Assembly (NCBI GenBank): GCA_903851045.1
Contig: CAINNF010000018.1
Location: forward strand, 67,925 to 121,959
Source: Candidatus Adlerbacteria bacterium
GTDB taxonomy: Bacteria > Patescibacteriota > Minisyncoccia > Phycocordibacterales > SBAW01
DNA: 54,035 nt
Direction of reading: 5' to 3'
The translations under genes were made by a program, and so were the position numbers. Shown here one piece after another: positions 39,747 through 47,763 of the stretch (its first letter is position 1; every line of letters begins with the position of its first letter). The notes beneath the pieces were generated by a model that saw only the letters and a program-made list of their open reading frames with translations, made no database searches and was not told the origin of the DNA.

Positions 39747-40328
39747 ATGGAACCAACCATGGCGCTTGGTATCGCTGCCGGGGTGCTACAGCTCGCGGCA
39801 TTCTACTTCTATAACCGACGCATTTTCGCCGGGGAGATAGTACCGACGACGGCAACGTGGACGCTCTGGGCATTCTTGACGGTACTCAATGCATCGAGCT
39901 ACGCGGAGATGACCGTCGATGTGGCGAAATACATTCTGCCCACCGCAAGCGCAGCCGCCACCCTTGCCACATTCGCTTACTCCCTGCGTGCGGGAAAATT
40001 TGGACGAATGGACTTGTGGGGCAAACGGGCGCTGGCACTCGGTATCGCGGCAGGCTGCGCGTGGTGGTGGTACAAGAGCGCCGCCTACGCCAACATCATC
40101 CTCGTGGTCGCGATTGCCATCTCGTTCATCCCGCTCTACGAGGTGGTATGGAGAAATCCAGCGATCGAGAAGCCGCTCCCGTGGTTCGTGTGGACTGCAG
40201 CGTTCGGCACTCTCACTCTTGTCAACGTGCTCCGCTGGCAGGGTGACTGGATGCCGTTGGTCTACCCTGTCAGCATGGTCGTTCTGCATGCTGCCGCAGG
40301 AGTGCTCGCGTGCCGCAGACTCACGTAA
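39747..40328 (+). CDS. Integral membrane protein, unknown function
   Basis: 193 residues with a strong SD (AAAGGAG) 24 bases after the preceding gene. Six to seven helices are predicted, in two similar halves: ALGIAAGVLQLAAFYFYNRR with ATWTLWAFLTVLN in the first, and IILVVAIAISFIPLYEVVW with FVWTAAFGTLTLVNVL in the second. The repeat of WxLW/FVWT plus Asn segments suggests a duplicated small-helix bundle of the PQ-loop/SWEET general type, though I cannot confirm it. Ends at the terminator at 40373. Confidence 0.68.
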   Translation: MEPTMALGIAAGVLQLAAFYFYNRRIFAGEIVPTTATWTLWAFLTVLNASSYAEMTVDVAKYILPTASAAATLATFAYSLRAGKFGRMDLWGKRALALGIAAGCAWWWYKSAAYANIILVVAIAISFIPLYEVVWRNPAIEKPLPWFVWTAAFGTLTLVNVLRWQGDWMPLVYPVSMVVLHAAAGVLACRRLT

Positions 40329-40372
40329 ATCGGGTCCCGTGGACATAAAACCCACGTGCCCACGACGAAACA

Positions 40373-40400
40373 CCCGCAGCTTCATTGCTGCGGGTTTTTT
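40373..40400 (+). terminator. Strong intrinsic terminator
   Basis: CCCGCAGC and GCTGCGGG pair with a 6-base loop, followed by TTTTTT. Confidence 0.92.
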
Positions 40401-40428
40401 ATATGGTGGCAAAAAATGTGTTCTTTGT

Positions 40429-40434
40429 TAGAAT
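40429..40434 (+). promoter_or_regulatory. -10 box for leaderless yqeY
   Basis: TAGAAT ends 6 bases before the ATG at 40441. Confidence 0.55.
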
Positions 40435-40440
40435 GAGCCT

Positions 40441-40893
40441 ATGAAACAAACCGATCTACGTGAGGCGATGAAGGACGCTATGCGTGCCAAGGATGCTGTG
40501 CGGCTGTCCGTCATTCGCGGTATCTTGACCGCTGTTACCAACGAGCTCGTCGCCAAGGGTGGCAAACCGACCGACGAGTTGTCCGAAGAGGACATCACCG
40601 CCATCATCCGCCGCGCCAGCAAGCAGCGAAAGGATTCGATCGAGCAGTTCGAAAAGGGTGGACGTGCTGACCTCGCCGAAGGCGAGAAGGCCGAACTCGC
40701 GATCATCGAGTCGATGCTCCCCGCCCTCATGTCCGAGACGGACGTGCGCGCCGCAGCGACCGCCAAAGCAGCGGAGCTTGGCATCACCGACAAAGAAAAA
40801 GCCAACCAGCTCATGGGTGCGCTCATGAAGGACCTCAAAGGCAAGGCCGACGGCACCGTCGTCAAAGCGGTCGTCGACTCGATGTTCGCATAG
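40441..40893 (+). CDS. GatB/YqeY-domain protein
   Basis: 150 residues. The full YqeY family pattern is present: LREAMKDAMRAKDAVRLSVI, RGILTAVTNELVAKG, the central RASKQRKDSIEQFEKGGRAD, and AELAIIESMLPALMSETDVR with the Gly-containing end (LMGALMKDLKGKADG). The domain is homologous to the tRNA-binding tail of GatB, but stand-alone YqeY has no settled function. The gene is leaderless and converges on mpg with an 18-base gap. Confidence 0.92.
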   Translation: MKQTDLREAMKDAMRAKDAVRLSVIRGILTAVTNELVAKGGKPTDELSEEDITAIIRRASKQRKDSIEQFEKGGRADLAEGEKAELAIIESMLPALMSETDVRAAATAKAAELGITDKEKANQLMGALMKDLKGKADGTVVKAVVDSMFA

Positions 40894-40911
40894 TCGCCGC
40901 CACAGCACGCA

Positions 40912-41457
40912 TTACCTCGCACTTTTTGTGCGAGCACTGGCTGTTCGCACCACGAACCGCCACAGTCGCCGTGCGCACGCACCCGCATACTCGACACCAA
41001 CACGCGGTGTCACCTGTATGTCTTGTGCAGCAACGACGACTCCACGGTCTTCGAACCACAGACCGACCTCCTTCCCCAGCGGCTGCCCACTGAGTCCCCG
41101 GTCGACCGCAAGCGCCTTCGTGAGCCGCGCAGGGCCAACGATGTTGCCCGCACCACGGATAAGCACTGCCGACGGCATACCCTCGGCCTGACACGCGACA
41201 TTGAGCATGTGGTGCATCCCGTAGGTAAAGTACACGTAGGTGGTGCTGGGCGGGCCGAACATGGGCGCGGTGCGAGCCGTCTTCCCGAACCGGGCATGCG
41301 ATGCACGATCTTCGGCCCCCGCGTACGCCTCGGTCTCGGTGATCATCAACGAGACCTCGTGCCCCTCCACCATGCGCACCACGAACATACCCAGAAGTGC
41401 GCGAGCGACCACCGCCGGGTCTCGATCAAAAAATGCCGACTCAAGCACGGTGCGCAT
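40912..41457 (-). CDS. mpg: 3-methyladenine DNA glycosylase (AAG/Mpg family)
   Basis: 181 residues from MRTVLESAFFDRDPAVVARA; TACAAT 6 bases upstream sets this start against a longer frame. It excises alkylated purines. Family motifs: ITETEAYAGAEDRASHARFG with the catalytic Glu, RTAPMFGPPSTTYVYFTYGM, HHMLNVAC, and AVLIRGAGNIVGPARLTKAL followed by LGKEVGLWFED. It is typical in size. It is divergent from tRNA-Glu, the integration site of the mobile element. Confidence 0.94.
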   Translation of the reverse strand: MRTVLESAFFDRDPAVVARALLGMFVVRMVEGHEVSLMITETEAYAGAEDRASHARFGKTARTAPMFGPPSTTYVYFTYGMHHMLNVACQAEGMPSAVLIRGAGNIVGPARLTKALAVDRGLSGQPLGKEVGLWFEDRGVVVAAQDIQVTPRVGVEYAGACARRLWRFVVRTASARTKSAR

Positions 41458-41463
41458 GACCGG

Positions 41464-41469
41464 ATTGTA
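41464..41469 (-). promoter_or_regulatory. -10 box for leaderless mpg
   Basis: TACAAT on the minus strand ends 6 bases before the ATG at 41457. Confidence 0.55.
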
Positions 41470-41542
41470 CCAAAAACGCCCCACCCGAATAGCGCACATT
41501 GCCGCCCCTTTTCTTTTCTGTTAGGATGTGTTGGTGCTACTA

Positions 41543-41614
41543 GGCCCTATCGTCTAACGGTTAGGACAGCGCCCTCTCACGGCGTAAATTGGGGTTCGAT
41601 TCCCCATAGGGTCA
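41543..41614 (+). tRNA. tRNA-Glu (CTC), integration target
   Basis: Plus strand: acceptor GGCCCTA/TAGGGTC with discriminator A, D-arm TCGTCTAACGGTTAGGACA, anticodon stem GCGCC/GGCGT with loop CTCTCAC (anticodon CTC), T-arm GGGTTCGATTCCC. Its last 14 bases are part of the 16-bp repeat attL, duplicated at 52291. The gene remains intact after integration. The antisense strand encodes the last residues of the recombinase. Confidence 0.96.
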
Positions 41615-43290
41615 CAAGTTGGAGAAAATCTCTCCTCAAGTGCTTTGAAAGCGTTTTTACATTGGAAACTCAAGGTTTTTTGAGAGAGGGTGAGTTCTGA
41701 AAAGATTCCCCGAACGATAATCTCCTTTTCTGCTGATTCGGCTAAATCATAAACAACCGCAACGTCATTTAGAAGTTCTGAAAGTCTGATTGCTTCTTTA
41801 ACAATTTGTGACATTGAAGCGTCAGATGCAGCTTCTTGCGATTGAAGTTGGTTGAGTTCTGCCGTTAGCTTTGCTTCTTCTGCGAGCAGCGCTTCTGGCG
41901 TGTACGCGCCACTGCGCAGCAACATGAGCTTGTTTGTACCGATGTATGCCAAATCCTCACGCACCTTGCGTTTGCGACGATCGATCCGGTCCAATTCCAC
42001 CTGTCGCTTGTTGTCGAGGACTGCGATGTCAGTTGAGGTACGAGCATCAATCTCTGCTTTTTCATCCTCAGTGAACACGAGTTGTTTAATAACGTTACCT
42101 ATGGCTTTCTCAAGTTCGTCAGCCCTCACACTCTTTAACTTGTTTGGGCAGTCTTTTGTGCATCGAGAGTAAAGGTAGTGAATGCCTTTCTTGGTGTAAG
42201 GCGTGTAGATGCGACCGCATTCGCACCGCACGAGTCCCCGGTGAGCGAGCGGCACCTTATCAGGATAGTGAATGCTTACGTTGTGTTTGCTAAGTGCTAA
42301 TTGCACTTTCTCAAACAATACAGGGTCGACGAGCGCCTCGTGCGAGGTGCTGGGCACCCAGTCATGGTTATTGCCGTGAGTGAGTCCGATGTAAAATCTA
42401 TTCGTGAGAATTTTGTGTACGCCATTGAAAGTAACCGGCCGGGCGACCTTGGGCGTGTTTTTAAAATACTCGTCCTCATCATCCTCATCCATCAGCATTT
42501 CGTTTTGTGAGCGCTTGCGGCGCTGCGGTTGCATTGTGAAGCCCTGTTCATTGGCCCACCTTGCAAGATCAGACAAGCTCCAGTCGCCGGTAGCTGCAAG
42601 TTCAAACATTCGTTTGATGATAGGAGCTCTCTCAGGATCTAACGGCTTCCAATCCATGTTGCCTTCGTTGAGGTAGCCCACCGGAGCGCGGTTTGTCACT
42701 TTGCCTTGCTCTCGCACTTCATGGATGGTTTCCGTAACTTTTTCACTTGTGTTTTCGGCATGGTGCTGTGCAAACATCTGGTCTGCATTCATGTGCATAG
42801 AGCCAGATGCATTTTTCTCATACTTAGCCCAAACAAAGCGCACATCTATTCCTTGTCGAATGAGTTTTTTGACCAAGGCTCCGTCGGTGCTATTTCGACT
42901 GATGCGATCGTAGCAAAGGACGATGACTCCCTTAAATAGACCGCGTGAAAGGTATCCGATCAAGCGTCGAAATTTGGGGCGGCTAATACTTACCGTTACA
43001 AGACCATTGCTCCCAACCACAAACTCATCATCTTCCTCAAACCCCGAGTGCTTTTCAGAGATAATACCGTCAGTACAAAAACCCGCGATAGTGATCGCAG
43101 CAACCGATAAATGATGTTGGCGAGCGTATGAAATGTTCTGCTTTTTTTGAAAGCCGAGCGAGTTCTTTTGGTTGTTAGGATCTTTGTCCGAACGGCGGCC
43201 ATACGCAAGATAACTATCTCGATACTTACCCGACACGATGTCTTTCTCGAGCTTCGTAAAATCTGTTTTCTGTGTAGTTTTACTTTCCAT
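41554..43290 (-). CDS. Large serine recombinase/integrase
   Basis: 578 residues from MESKTTQKTDFTKLEKDIVS. The resolvase-type catalytic domain starts with SYLAYGRRSDKDPNNQKNSL (nucleophile S34) and includes VIVLCYDRISRNSTDGALVK. The recombinase domain follows (NRAPVGYLNEGNMDWKPLDP to FYIGLTHGNN). A zinc ribbon (LVRCECGRIYTPYTKKG, then YSRCTKDCPN) and a long coiled coil precede the end. The last 18 codons lie beyond attL and read antisense tRNA-Glu (DPMGNRTPIYAVRGRCPNR). In the excised circle the frame would instead end after about five different residues. The start overlaps the 43280 gene. Confidence 0.93.
   Translation of the reverse strand: MESKTTQKTDFTKLEKDIVSGKYRDSYLAYGRRSDKDPNNQKNSLGFQKKQNISYARQHHLSVAAITIAGFCTDGIISEKHSGFEEDDEFVVGSNGLVTVSISRPKFRRLIGYLSRGLFKGVIVLCYDRISRNSTDGALVKKLIRQGIDVRFVWAKYEKNASGSMHMNADQMFAQHHAENTSEKVTETIHEVREQGKVTNRAPVGYLNEGNMDWKPLDPERAPIIKRMFELAATGDWSLSDLARWANEQGFTMQPQRRKRSQNEMLMDEDDEDEYFKNTPKVARPVTFNGVHKILTNRFYIGLTHGNNHDWVPSTSHEALVDPVLFEKVQLALSKHNVSIHYPDKVPLAHRGLVRCECGRIYTPYTKKGIHYLYSRCTKDCPNKLKSVRADELEKAIGNVIKQLVFTEDEKAEIDARTSTDIAVLDNKRQVELDRIDRRKRKVREDLAYIGTNKLMLLRSGAYTPEALLAEEAKLTAELNQLQSQEAASDASMSQIVKEAIRLSELLNDVAVVYDLAESAEKEIIVRGIFSELTLSQKTLSFQCKNAFKALEERFSPTCDPMGNRTPIYAVRGRCPNR
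41601..41616. repeat. attL core (16-bp direct repeat)
   Basis: TCCCCATAGGGTCACA, the 3' end of tRNA-Glu plus two bases, is identical to 52291-52306. The core is itself partly symmetric (CCCCATAGGG). Confidence 0.88.
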
Positions 43291-43483
43291 GTTTTTTGTC
43301 TTGCCATCTGCCTTGTGCAATGAGTCGGATGCGCATGCGGCGTAGCGCTTCACCTAATTCTACTATCTCCCGAATGTCTTCATCAGTAAAGTCGATTTTG
43401 CCCGTTTCCACGACCTTTTTAGGGTCATAGTTTTTGGGTATTGCAACGATAGCCCTTTCTCCATGGCGCGTTGCTTTAGCCAT
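43280..43483 (-). CDS. Small protein coupled to the recombinase
   Basis: 67 residues, MAKATRHGERAIVAIPKNYD onward, with an acidic middle (IDFTDEDIREIVELGEALRR) and a basic end. Its stop overlaps the recombinase start by 11 bases, and its own start overlaps the preceding gene by 8 bases, so the three genes are translationally coupled. It is perhaps a recombinase cofactor or recombination directionality factor: size and position fit, but no motif proves it. Confidence 0.7.
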   Translation of the reverse strand: MAKATRHGERAIVAIPKNYDPKKVVETGKIDFTDEDIREIVELGEALRRMRIRLIAQGRWQDKKHGK

Positions 43484-44027
43484 GGTAGTTCTTCGGGATC
43501 GAGAATTTTTTAACTAGCTCATCTCGTCCGTCTCTAAGTTCTTTTGGTAACGCGCCAGTCTGAATGACTGAATTTTTGTTTGTATTCTTTGTAGTACTCT
43601 CTGTAGTAGTATGTTCAAACGCCCGAACTTGTTGGTCATTTTCAGCAAACTGGTTTGCTGAATTCTGCAAACTACTAGGTTGTTTTATTCGCTCGAGCAG
43701 CTTTACCAGCTGATCAGCATGTATGCGAAAGTACCGCTTGCACGGTATCCCTTTTCGTTTAACTTCAAGTACACCGAGCTTCTTCCAAATCTTGATTGCG
43801 CGATCCTGCTCGGAGCGATTTAGATGTATCTCTTTATGAAAATCTTTAATTGTTTTATAGACCCATCCTTCCCACGCCCCTTTGCCGTCCCAGTAAAGCA
43901 GTTGTGAGAGAAATAAACCTGCTCCTGCGCTGTTGGCTAATTGCGCGAGTGCTCGGTTGAATACGACCGGTTTTGCTCCAACAATTTCAAGGAGTTGAGA
44001 ATTAAGATTTTTGCGGGTGCCTTTCAC
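43476..44027 (-). CDS. Phage/plasmid replication-type wHTH protein
   Basis: 183 residues with a GTG start. The N-terminal about 105 residues resemble replication-initiation or DnaD-like proteins of phages and mobile elements: VFNRALAQLANSAGAGLFLS, QLLYWDGKGAWEGWVYKTIK, then the recognition segment LNRSEQDRAIKIWKKLGVLE and PCKRYFRIHADQL. A low-complexity Thr/Asn/Ser linker and a short basic C-terminal helix follow. It could start replication of the excised circle; that is an inference from similarity of layout. It is the head of the recombinase operon. Confidence 0.68.
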   Translation of the reverse strand: MKGTRKNLNSQLLEIVGAKPVVFNRALAQLANSAGAGLFLSQLLYWDGKGAWEGWVYKTIKDFHKEIHLNRSEQDRAIKIWKKLGVLEVKRKGIPCKRYFRIHADQLVKLLERIKQPSSLQNSANQFAENDQQVRAFEHTTTESTTKNTNKNSVIQTGALPKELRDGRDELVKKFSIPKNYHG

Positions 44028-44152
44028 CCTTTATTTGTCCCTCGACACCCCCTCTCCCTTGCACTACCTTTTTGGGTTGGAGTGACAACATAAAAAAGCG
44101 ATAAAAATTGCAGTGGAGCTCTTCACTGTCAACAGGGCAATGATCCAATGAC

Positions 44153-44863
44153 CTACAAGGTATCCCTCGTAGGTTCTATTATCCGCACGTTATCGATGAA
44201 GTACCCGGTGCCACTCCGATCATTTTGAACAATCGACGAGCGTGGAATGTTAAATTTTTTCTCGACCTGAGTACGTATCTCCTCGACGGCTCCGCGCACA
44301 TCCTCAGTCGTGATATTTTCGTCTCTCGTGTTTAGAAAATCTACAAGATTCTGGGTACTTACCGGTTTTTTCTTTTCGGCGAGATATTGCAAGAGCTTAT
44401 AGCGGCGCGCATGCATTCGCATCACGTAGGGCTTCTTGGTACTACCCTCAAGTGTGAGTGCAGCCTCATGTTTCGCTGGATACGATAAAACAAATTGGTA
44501 GTGCTCGGTTGAGGCGCGCAGTTGTTGCTCCATGTCGAGTACGTAACGTGCTAACGCTGCTCTGTCTTCGAGCACTACTGTGTAGCCGGTTGGCACATGC
44601 GGCCAATGTCGCGGATCGGTATCCATCACGCTCTGTGGTTGTTGTACGGTCATCAAATTAAACTCAAAGTCCGGTCTCAGATCGTCTGCCATTTTTTGCA
44701 ATGCTCGTCGTAGTGCGTCCGAATCCCTAAGCAGCAAATCGGCCGCAAGTTCGTCGAATTTAATCGAGACACGAAGAATGTTCGGCTGTTTTTTGTACCG
44801 CTGCTGGATAAAGGTCGCCAGTCGCAATCGCCGTTCCAAAGATGGGTCTTTTACCGCCGTCAT
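44153..44863 (-). CDS. Hypothetical protein with C-terminal OmpR-like winged helix
   Basis: 236 residues. The N-terminal part (1-150) is unrecognised but helical (RRLRLATFIQQRYKKQPNIL). Residues about 160-230 read RYKLLQYLAEKKKPVSTQNL, then a helix pair and PRSSIVQNDRSGTGYFIDNV, which has the order of an OmpR/PhoB-type DNA-binding wing ending in a GxGY hairpin. So it is probably the element's transcriptional regulator. TAGAAT ends 6 bases before the ATG, the same leaderless arrangement as host core genes. Confidence 0.68.
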   Translation of the reverse strand: MTAVKDPSLERRLRLATFIQQRYKKQPNILRVSIKFDELAADLLLRDSDALRRALQKMADDLRPDFEFNLMTVQQPQSVMDTDPRHWPHVPTGYTVVLEDRAALARYVLDMEQQLRASTEHYQFVLSYPAKHEAALTLEGSTKKPYVMRMHARRYKLLQYLAEKKKPVSTQNLVDFLNTRDENITTEDVRGAVEEIRTQVEKKFNIPRSSIVQNDRSGTGYFIDNVRIIEPTRDTL

Positions 44864-44869
44864 CGCTTC

Positions 44870-44875
44870 ATTCTA
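44870..44875 (-). promoter_or_regulatory. -10 box for leaderless wHTH gene
   Basis: TAGAAT on the minus strand ends 6 bases before the ATG at 44863. Confidence 0.5.
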
Positions 44876-44964
44876 GGCCCTACTGCCGCCAGTAGCAAAG
44901 CAGTGGTAATAGGTGTCTGCCGATGGTAAAGTTGGGGAACAATTCAATAAAAAGTGCCTAACCT

Positions 44965-45111
44965 CTAGCTATTTGCTAGGGCAAGGCAGTCAAGCCTCAA
45001 CGAAGACACTGAACCTCACGTTCAGCCACTCTTCGTTGAGCCATATCTGGAAACGGGTATGGGGCCGCAAGGCCCGGCTGGCGTGGGGTTCTGTGTCTTT
45101 TACCCCACGCC
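44965..45111 (+). ncRNA. Candidate structured RNA or leader (four successive hairpins)
   Basis: Stem 1: CTAGC/GCTAG (44965-44979). Stem 2: CTCAACGAAGA (44996-45006) pairs perfectly with 45030-45040, enclosing CTGAAC/GTTCAG. Stem 3: GGGCC-GCAA-GGCCC near 45062-45075, with a GNRA loop. Stem 4: GGCGTGGGGT (45080-45089) pairs with ACCCCACGCC (45102-45111). The set ends 26 bases before the PH-domain gene. Strand is assigned from that gene and is uncertain. I recognise no RNA family. Confidence 0.45.
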
Positions 45112-45137
45112 GGTTTATTAACCTAAGCGCGGAAATC

Positions 45138-45563
45138 ATGGACAATACACACATTTGGGACAAGGTGCTTGGTTCGGGTGAAGCGGCACAGTACGAGTTT
45201 TCAGTCGGCAATAGGTACCGTTCCGTTGCATGCATTTTATGGTGCGTTTTAACTTTTTTTATCGGTACTCCAATAGCGATTTTTTATTACCTCTTTTATC
45301 TTCCACGTGCGAGGGTGTACGCATTCACCGATCACCGTGTTCTGATTCATACCGGCTGGCTCTCCACCAAACTAGTTTCTACTGACTACCAGAAAATTAC
45401 CGACGTGACCGTAAAAGAACCGTTTTTCCAACGGCTCTTTTTCGGGACCGGTACGATCGAGATAGATACCGCAGGCACTAATCGGAAGGACGTGATCCTT
45501 TCGCATATAGAGCGTCCGTATGAGATCAAGAAGAAGCTCGATGAGCTGCGTAAACATCACTAA
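45138..45563 (+). CDS. PH-domain (bPH2/YdbS-like) membrane protein
   Basis: 141 residues from MDNTHIWDKVLGSGEAAQYE. One hydrophobic hairpin at about 32-54 (CILWCVLTFFIGTPIAIFYY) is followed by a bacterial PH domain with the typical YAFTDHRVLIHTGWLSTKLV and ITDVTVKEPFFQRLFFGTGT, then IEIDTAGTNRKDVILSHIERP. Such proteins are found in many genomes without a clear role, occasionally near defence or envelope genes. It is separated from its neighbours by a hairpin-rich 5' region and sits on the plus strand at the start of the cargo half. Confidence 0.85.
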   Translation: MDNTHIWDKVLGSGEAAQYEFSVGNRYRSVACILWCVLTFFIGTPIAIFYYLFYLPRARVYAFTDHRVLIHTGWLSTKLVSTDYQKITDVTVKEPFFQRLFFGTGTIEIDTAGTNRKDVILSHIERPYEIKKKLDELRKHH

Positions 45564-45566
45564 GCA

Positions 45567-45764
45567 ATGCTTCCCACAACGTTTAGCCCTGTGCCATTTC
45601 GAGCAAAGAAGCTTCGCCGGCTGTACAAGGAGTCGACCGGCATAGAGCTTTCCCCGAAGGACACCCATGTATTGTGGCTTTGCATCGTGCGGACTCAGCA
45701 CGCGCTGTGGCGCGCAGAGAATCGTGCCTATTTGCCTAGGCAAAAGAGACTTTTTCGACTATAG
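45567..45764 (+). CDS. Small CPR-type hypothetical protein
   Basis: 65 residues beginning 3 bases after the PH-domain gene, so almost certainly cotranscribed. It contains KKLRRLYKESTGIELSPKD followed by a helix (VLWLCIVRTQHALW) and a basic end. The pattern LxxLYKxxxGxxLS is one I associate with small uncharacterised CPR proteins; no function is known to me. From 45765 to 46009 no gene is seen. Confidence 0.58.
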   Translation: MLPTTFSPVPFRAKKLRRLYKESTGIELSPKDTHVLWLCIVRTQHALWRAENRAYLPRQKRLFRL

Positions 45765-46009
45765 GAAAATCGGAGAGAATCGGAATCTCCTTTTGGAAAA
45801 AATCGTTATTACTCAAGGTTTTATTGAAATATCCGACTATCCGATTCCGATCGGTGCCGAACATTGGCCTTACCTTCGCGACACGGCGTCGAAGCCTCGC
45901 TAGTGGCAACACTTTCCTTACTGTGGTCGGACCTGCGCACACGTGGGCATTTAGGCCTAAATTACGCGGCCCAAGAAACTTACTCTGCCCATTTTTGGTG
46001 ATTTAGCAG

Positions 46010-46015
46010 TATAAT
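46010..46015 (+). promoter_or_regulatory. -10 box for AIPR gene
   Basis: Consensus TATAAT ends 9 bases before the ATG at 46025; no clear -35. Confidence 0.6.
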
Positions 46016-46024
46016 GCCACAACT

Positions 46025-47713
46025 ATGGCAGCAAAGGACGATAAGCTAATTCTCGATAAACGTCTAGAGGAGCAACGCGCTGCGGTGGCCAATACCATGT
46101 CGGAGTCGGAGTATTTTGAGGTTTTCACTGCCGAACAGATACTCAAAGATTTCGACCTATCATACGAAGAAATACAATCCGGTATTGTTGACGGGAGCCG
46201 CGATGGTGGTATCGACAGCGCCTACGTCTTCGTTAATGGTGACCTTGTGCAAGAAGATAGCGACCACTCAACCGTATTGAAAGATGTGGTTATAGATCTT
46301 GTCATCATTCAGTCAAAGTCAGCCGAAGGATTTGAAGAAACGGCAATCCAAAAAATTACCTCCGCGACAACCGATCTTTTTGACACATCCCACACTCTTT
46401 CAAGCTATAAAGGCACCTACAACGAAGGGCTGCTACGCATCGCTCAACTATTTCAAGCCACTTATCAAAATCTTGCCGGGCGCCTACCGCGCCTTCGCGT
46501 CACATATCACTACGCTACTAAAGGCGATAGCGTACACCCTAATGTCTCAGATAAAGCCAAGGTGCTCGAGCAAACAATCAAAGACTTGTTTTCCTCCGTC
46601 GAGGTCAGCGTGAATTTCCATACCGCACGAGCTTTGATAGATCTCGCTAGACGCACACCAAAGTCTACACGTCAGATAGTTGTTACAGAGTCCATTTCCG
46701 CCGCCAAAGGCACAGCTTTTATTGCTCTCGCAAAACTCAAAGACTTTTATACTTTTATTCTCGATGATGGTGGGAAGCTTGCGTCACACATCTTTGAGGC
46801 GAACGTGCGCGATTACTTGGGAGATGCTGCGGTCAACGAAGGGATACGTCAGACATTGAGTGCCCCGCAGACCGAAGACTTTTGGTGGTTAAACAATGGA
46901 GTGACCATCTTGTCCTCACAAGTTACGCTTAGCGGCAAGACACTTACCATAGAGAACCCTGAGATAGTGAATGGTCTTCAAACTTCTCGTGAGATATTCG
47001 ATTTCTTTAACAGTGGTGGTGGGCCGGCCGACGAGCGAGATGTCCTCATTCGGGTAGTTGTTCCAACAGCTGCTGAAAGTCGCTACAACATCATTCGTGC
47101 GACGAATAGTCAGACCGCCATCTCGCCTGCGTCGTTGCGCGCCACCGATCCGATTCAGCGCGATATAGATGAATACCTGCGCGCTTTCAACATTTTCTAC
47201 GATAGGCGTAAGAACTACTACAAGAACCAAGGTAAGCCTATAAAGAGCATTGTGGGTATTCCTCAACTCGCTCAAGCGGTCGAGGCAATAGTTTTGCAAC
47301 AACCCAATACTGCCCGTGCTCGCCCGTCGTCTTTAATAAAACAGCAGGAAGATTACGAAAAGCTCTTTACCTCGAACTACCCGATTGAGGTCTACCGCGC
47401 CTGCGTTGATATTATAAAGGCCACCGAAGCTTTTCTGGCCAATCACCCTGATGAAATGGACTCTGTTGAGAAAAACGATCTCAAATACTACGTGGCAATG
47501 ATCACAACAACGATCCTGCTCAAGACGGTTAATCCTACCCCTGTGCAAGTTGCTACTCTAGCCGGGACTAGCATCAGTGAAATAGCACTTGAACAGGCCT
47601 ACAAAACAGCAAAGGAAAAATATAAGAATCTTGGCGGCGACGATACTGTAGCAAAAGGCCCACAAATGCTGGCTGAGGTAGTCTCTGTATTAACTCAGGG
47701 TTCTCTTTTTTAG
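46025..47713 (+). CDS. AIPR-family (abortive infection phage resistance) protein
   Basis: 562 residues. The N-terminal half includes a possible nuclease-like segment with DGSRDGGIDSAYVFVNGD and IDLVIIQSKSAEGF, an arrangement resembling a PD-(D/E)xK core (D...QSK). The middle has the AIPR hallmark FWWLNNGVTILSSQ and NPEIVNGLQTSREIFDFF, followed by RATNSQTAISPASLRATDP. AIPR proteins are linked with phage resistance and often neighbour restriction-modification genes, as here. The mechanism in this family is not firmly known. The start follows a TATAAT box. Confidence 0.88.
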   Translation: MAAKDDKLILDKRLEEQRAAVANTMSESEYFEVFTAEQILKDFDLSYEEIQSGIVDGSRDGGIDSAYVFVNGDLVQEDSDHSTVLKDVVIDLVIIQSKSAEGFEETAIQKITSATTDLFDTSHTLSSYKGTYNEGLLRIAQLFQATYQNLAGRLPRLRVTYHYATKGDSVHPNVSDKAKVLEQTIKDLFSSVEVSVNFHTARALIDLARRTPKSTRQIVVTESISAAKGTAFIALAKLKDFYTFILDDGGKLASHIFEANVRDYLGDAAVNEGIRQTLSAPQTEDFWWLNNGVTILSSQVTLSGKTLTIENPEIVNGLQTSREIFDFFNSGGGPADERDVLIRVVVPTAAESRYNIIRATNSQTAISPASLRATDPIQRDIDEYLRAFNIFYDRRKNYYKNQGKPIKSIVGIPQLAQAVEAIVLQQPNTARARPSSLIKQQEDYEKLFTSNYPIEVYRACVDIIKATEAFLANHPDEMDSVEKNDLKYYVAMITTTILLKTVNPTPVQVATLAGTSISEIALEQAYKTAKEKYKNLGGDDTVAKGPQMLAEVVSVLTQGSLF

Positions 47714-47763
47714 AAACCGGACTGTATGGACCTGATGCGTTCCTATTGATATGCTTCGGGTTA

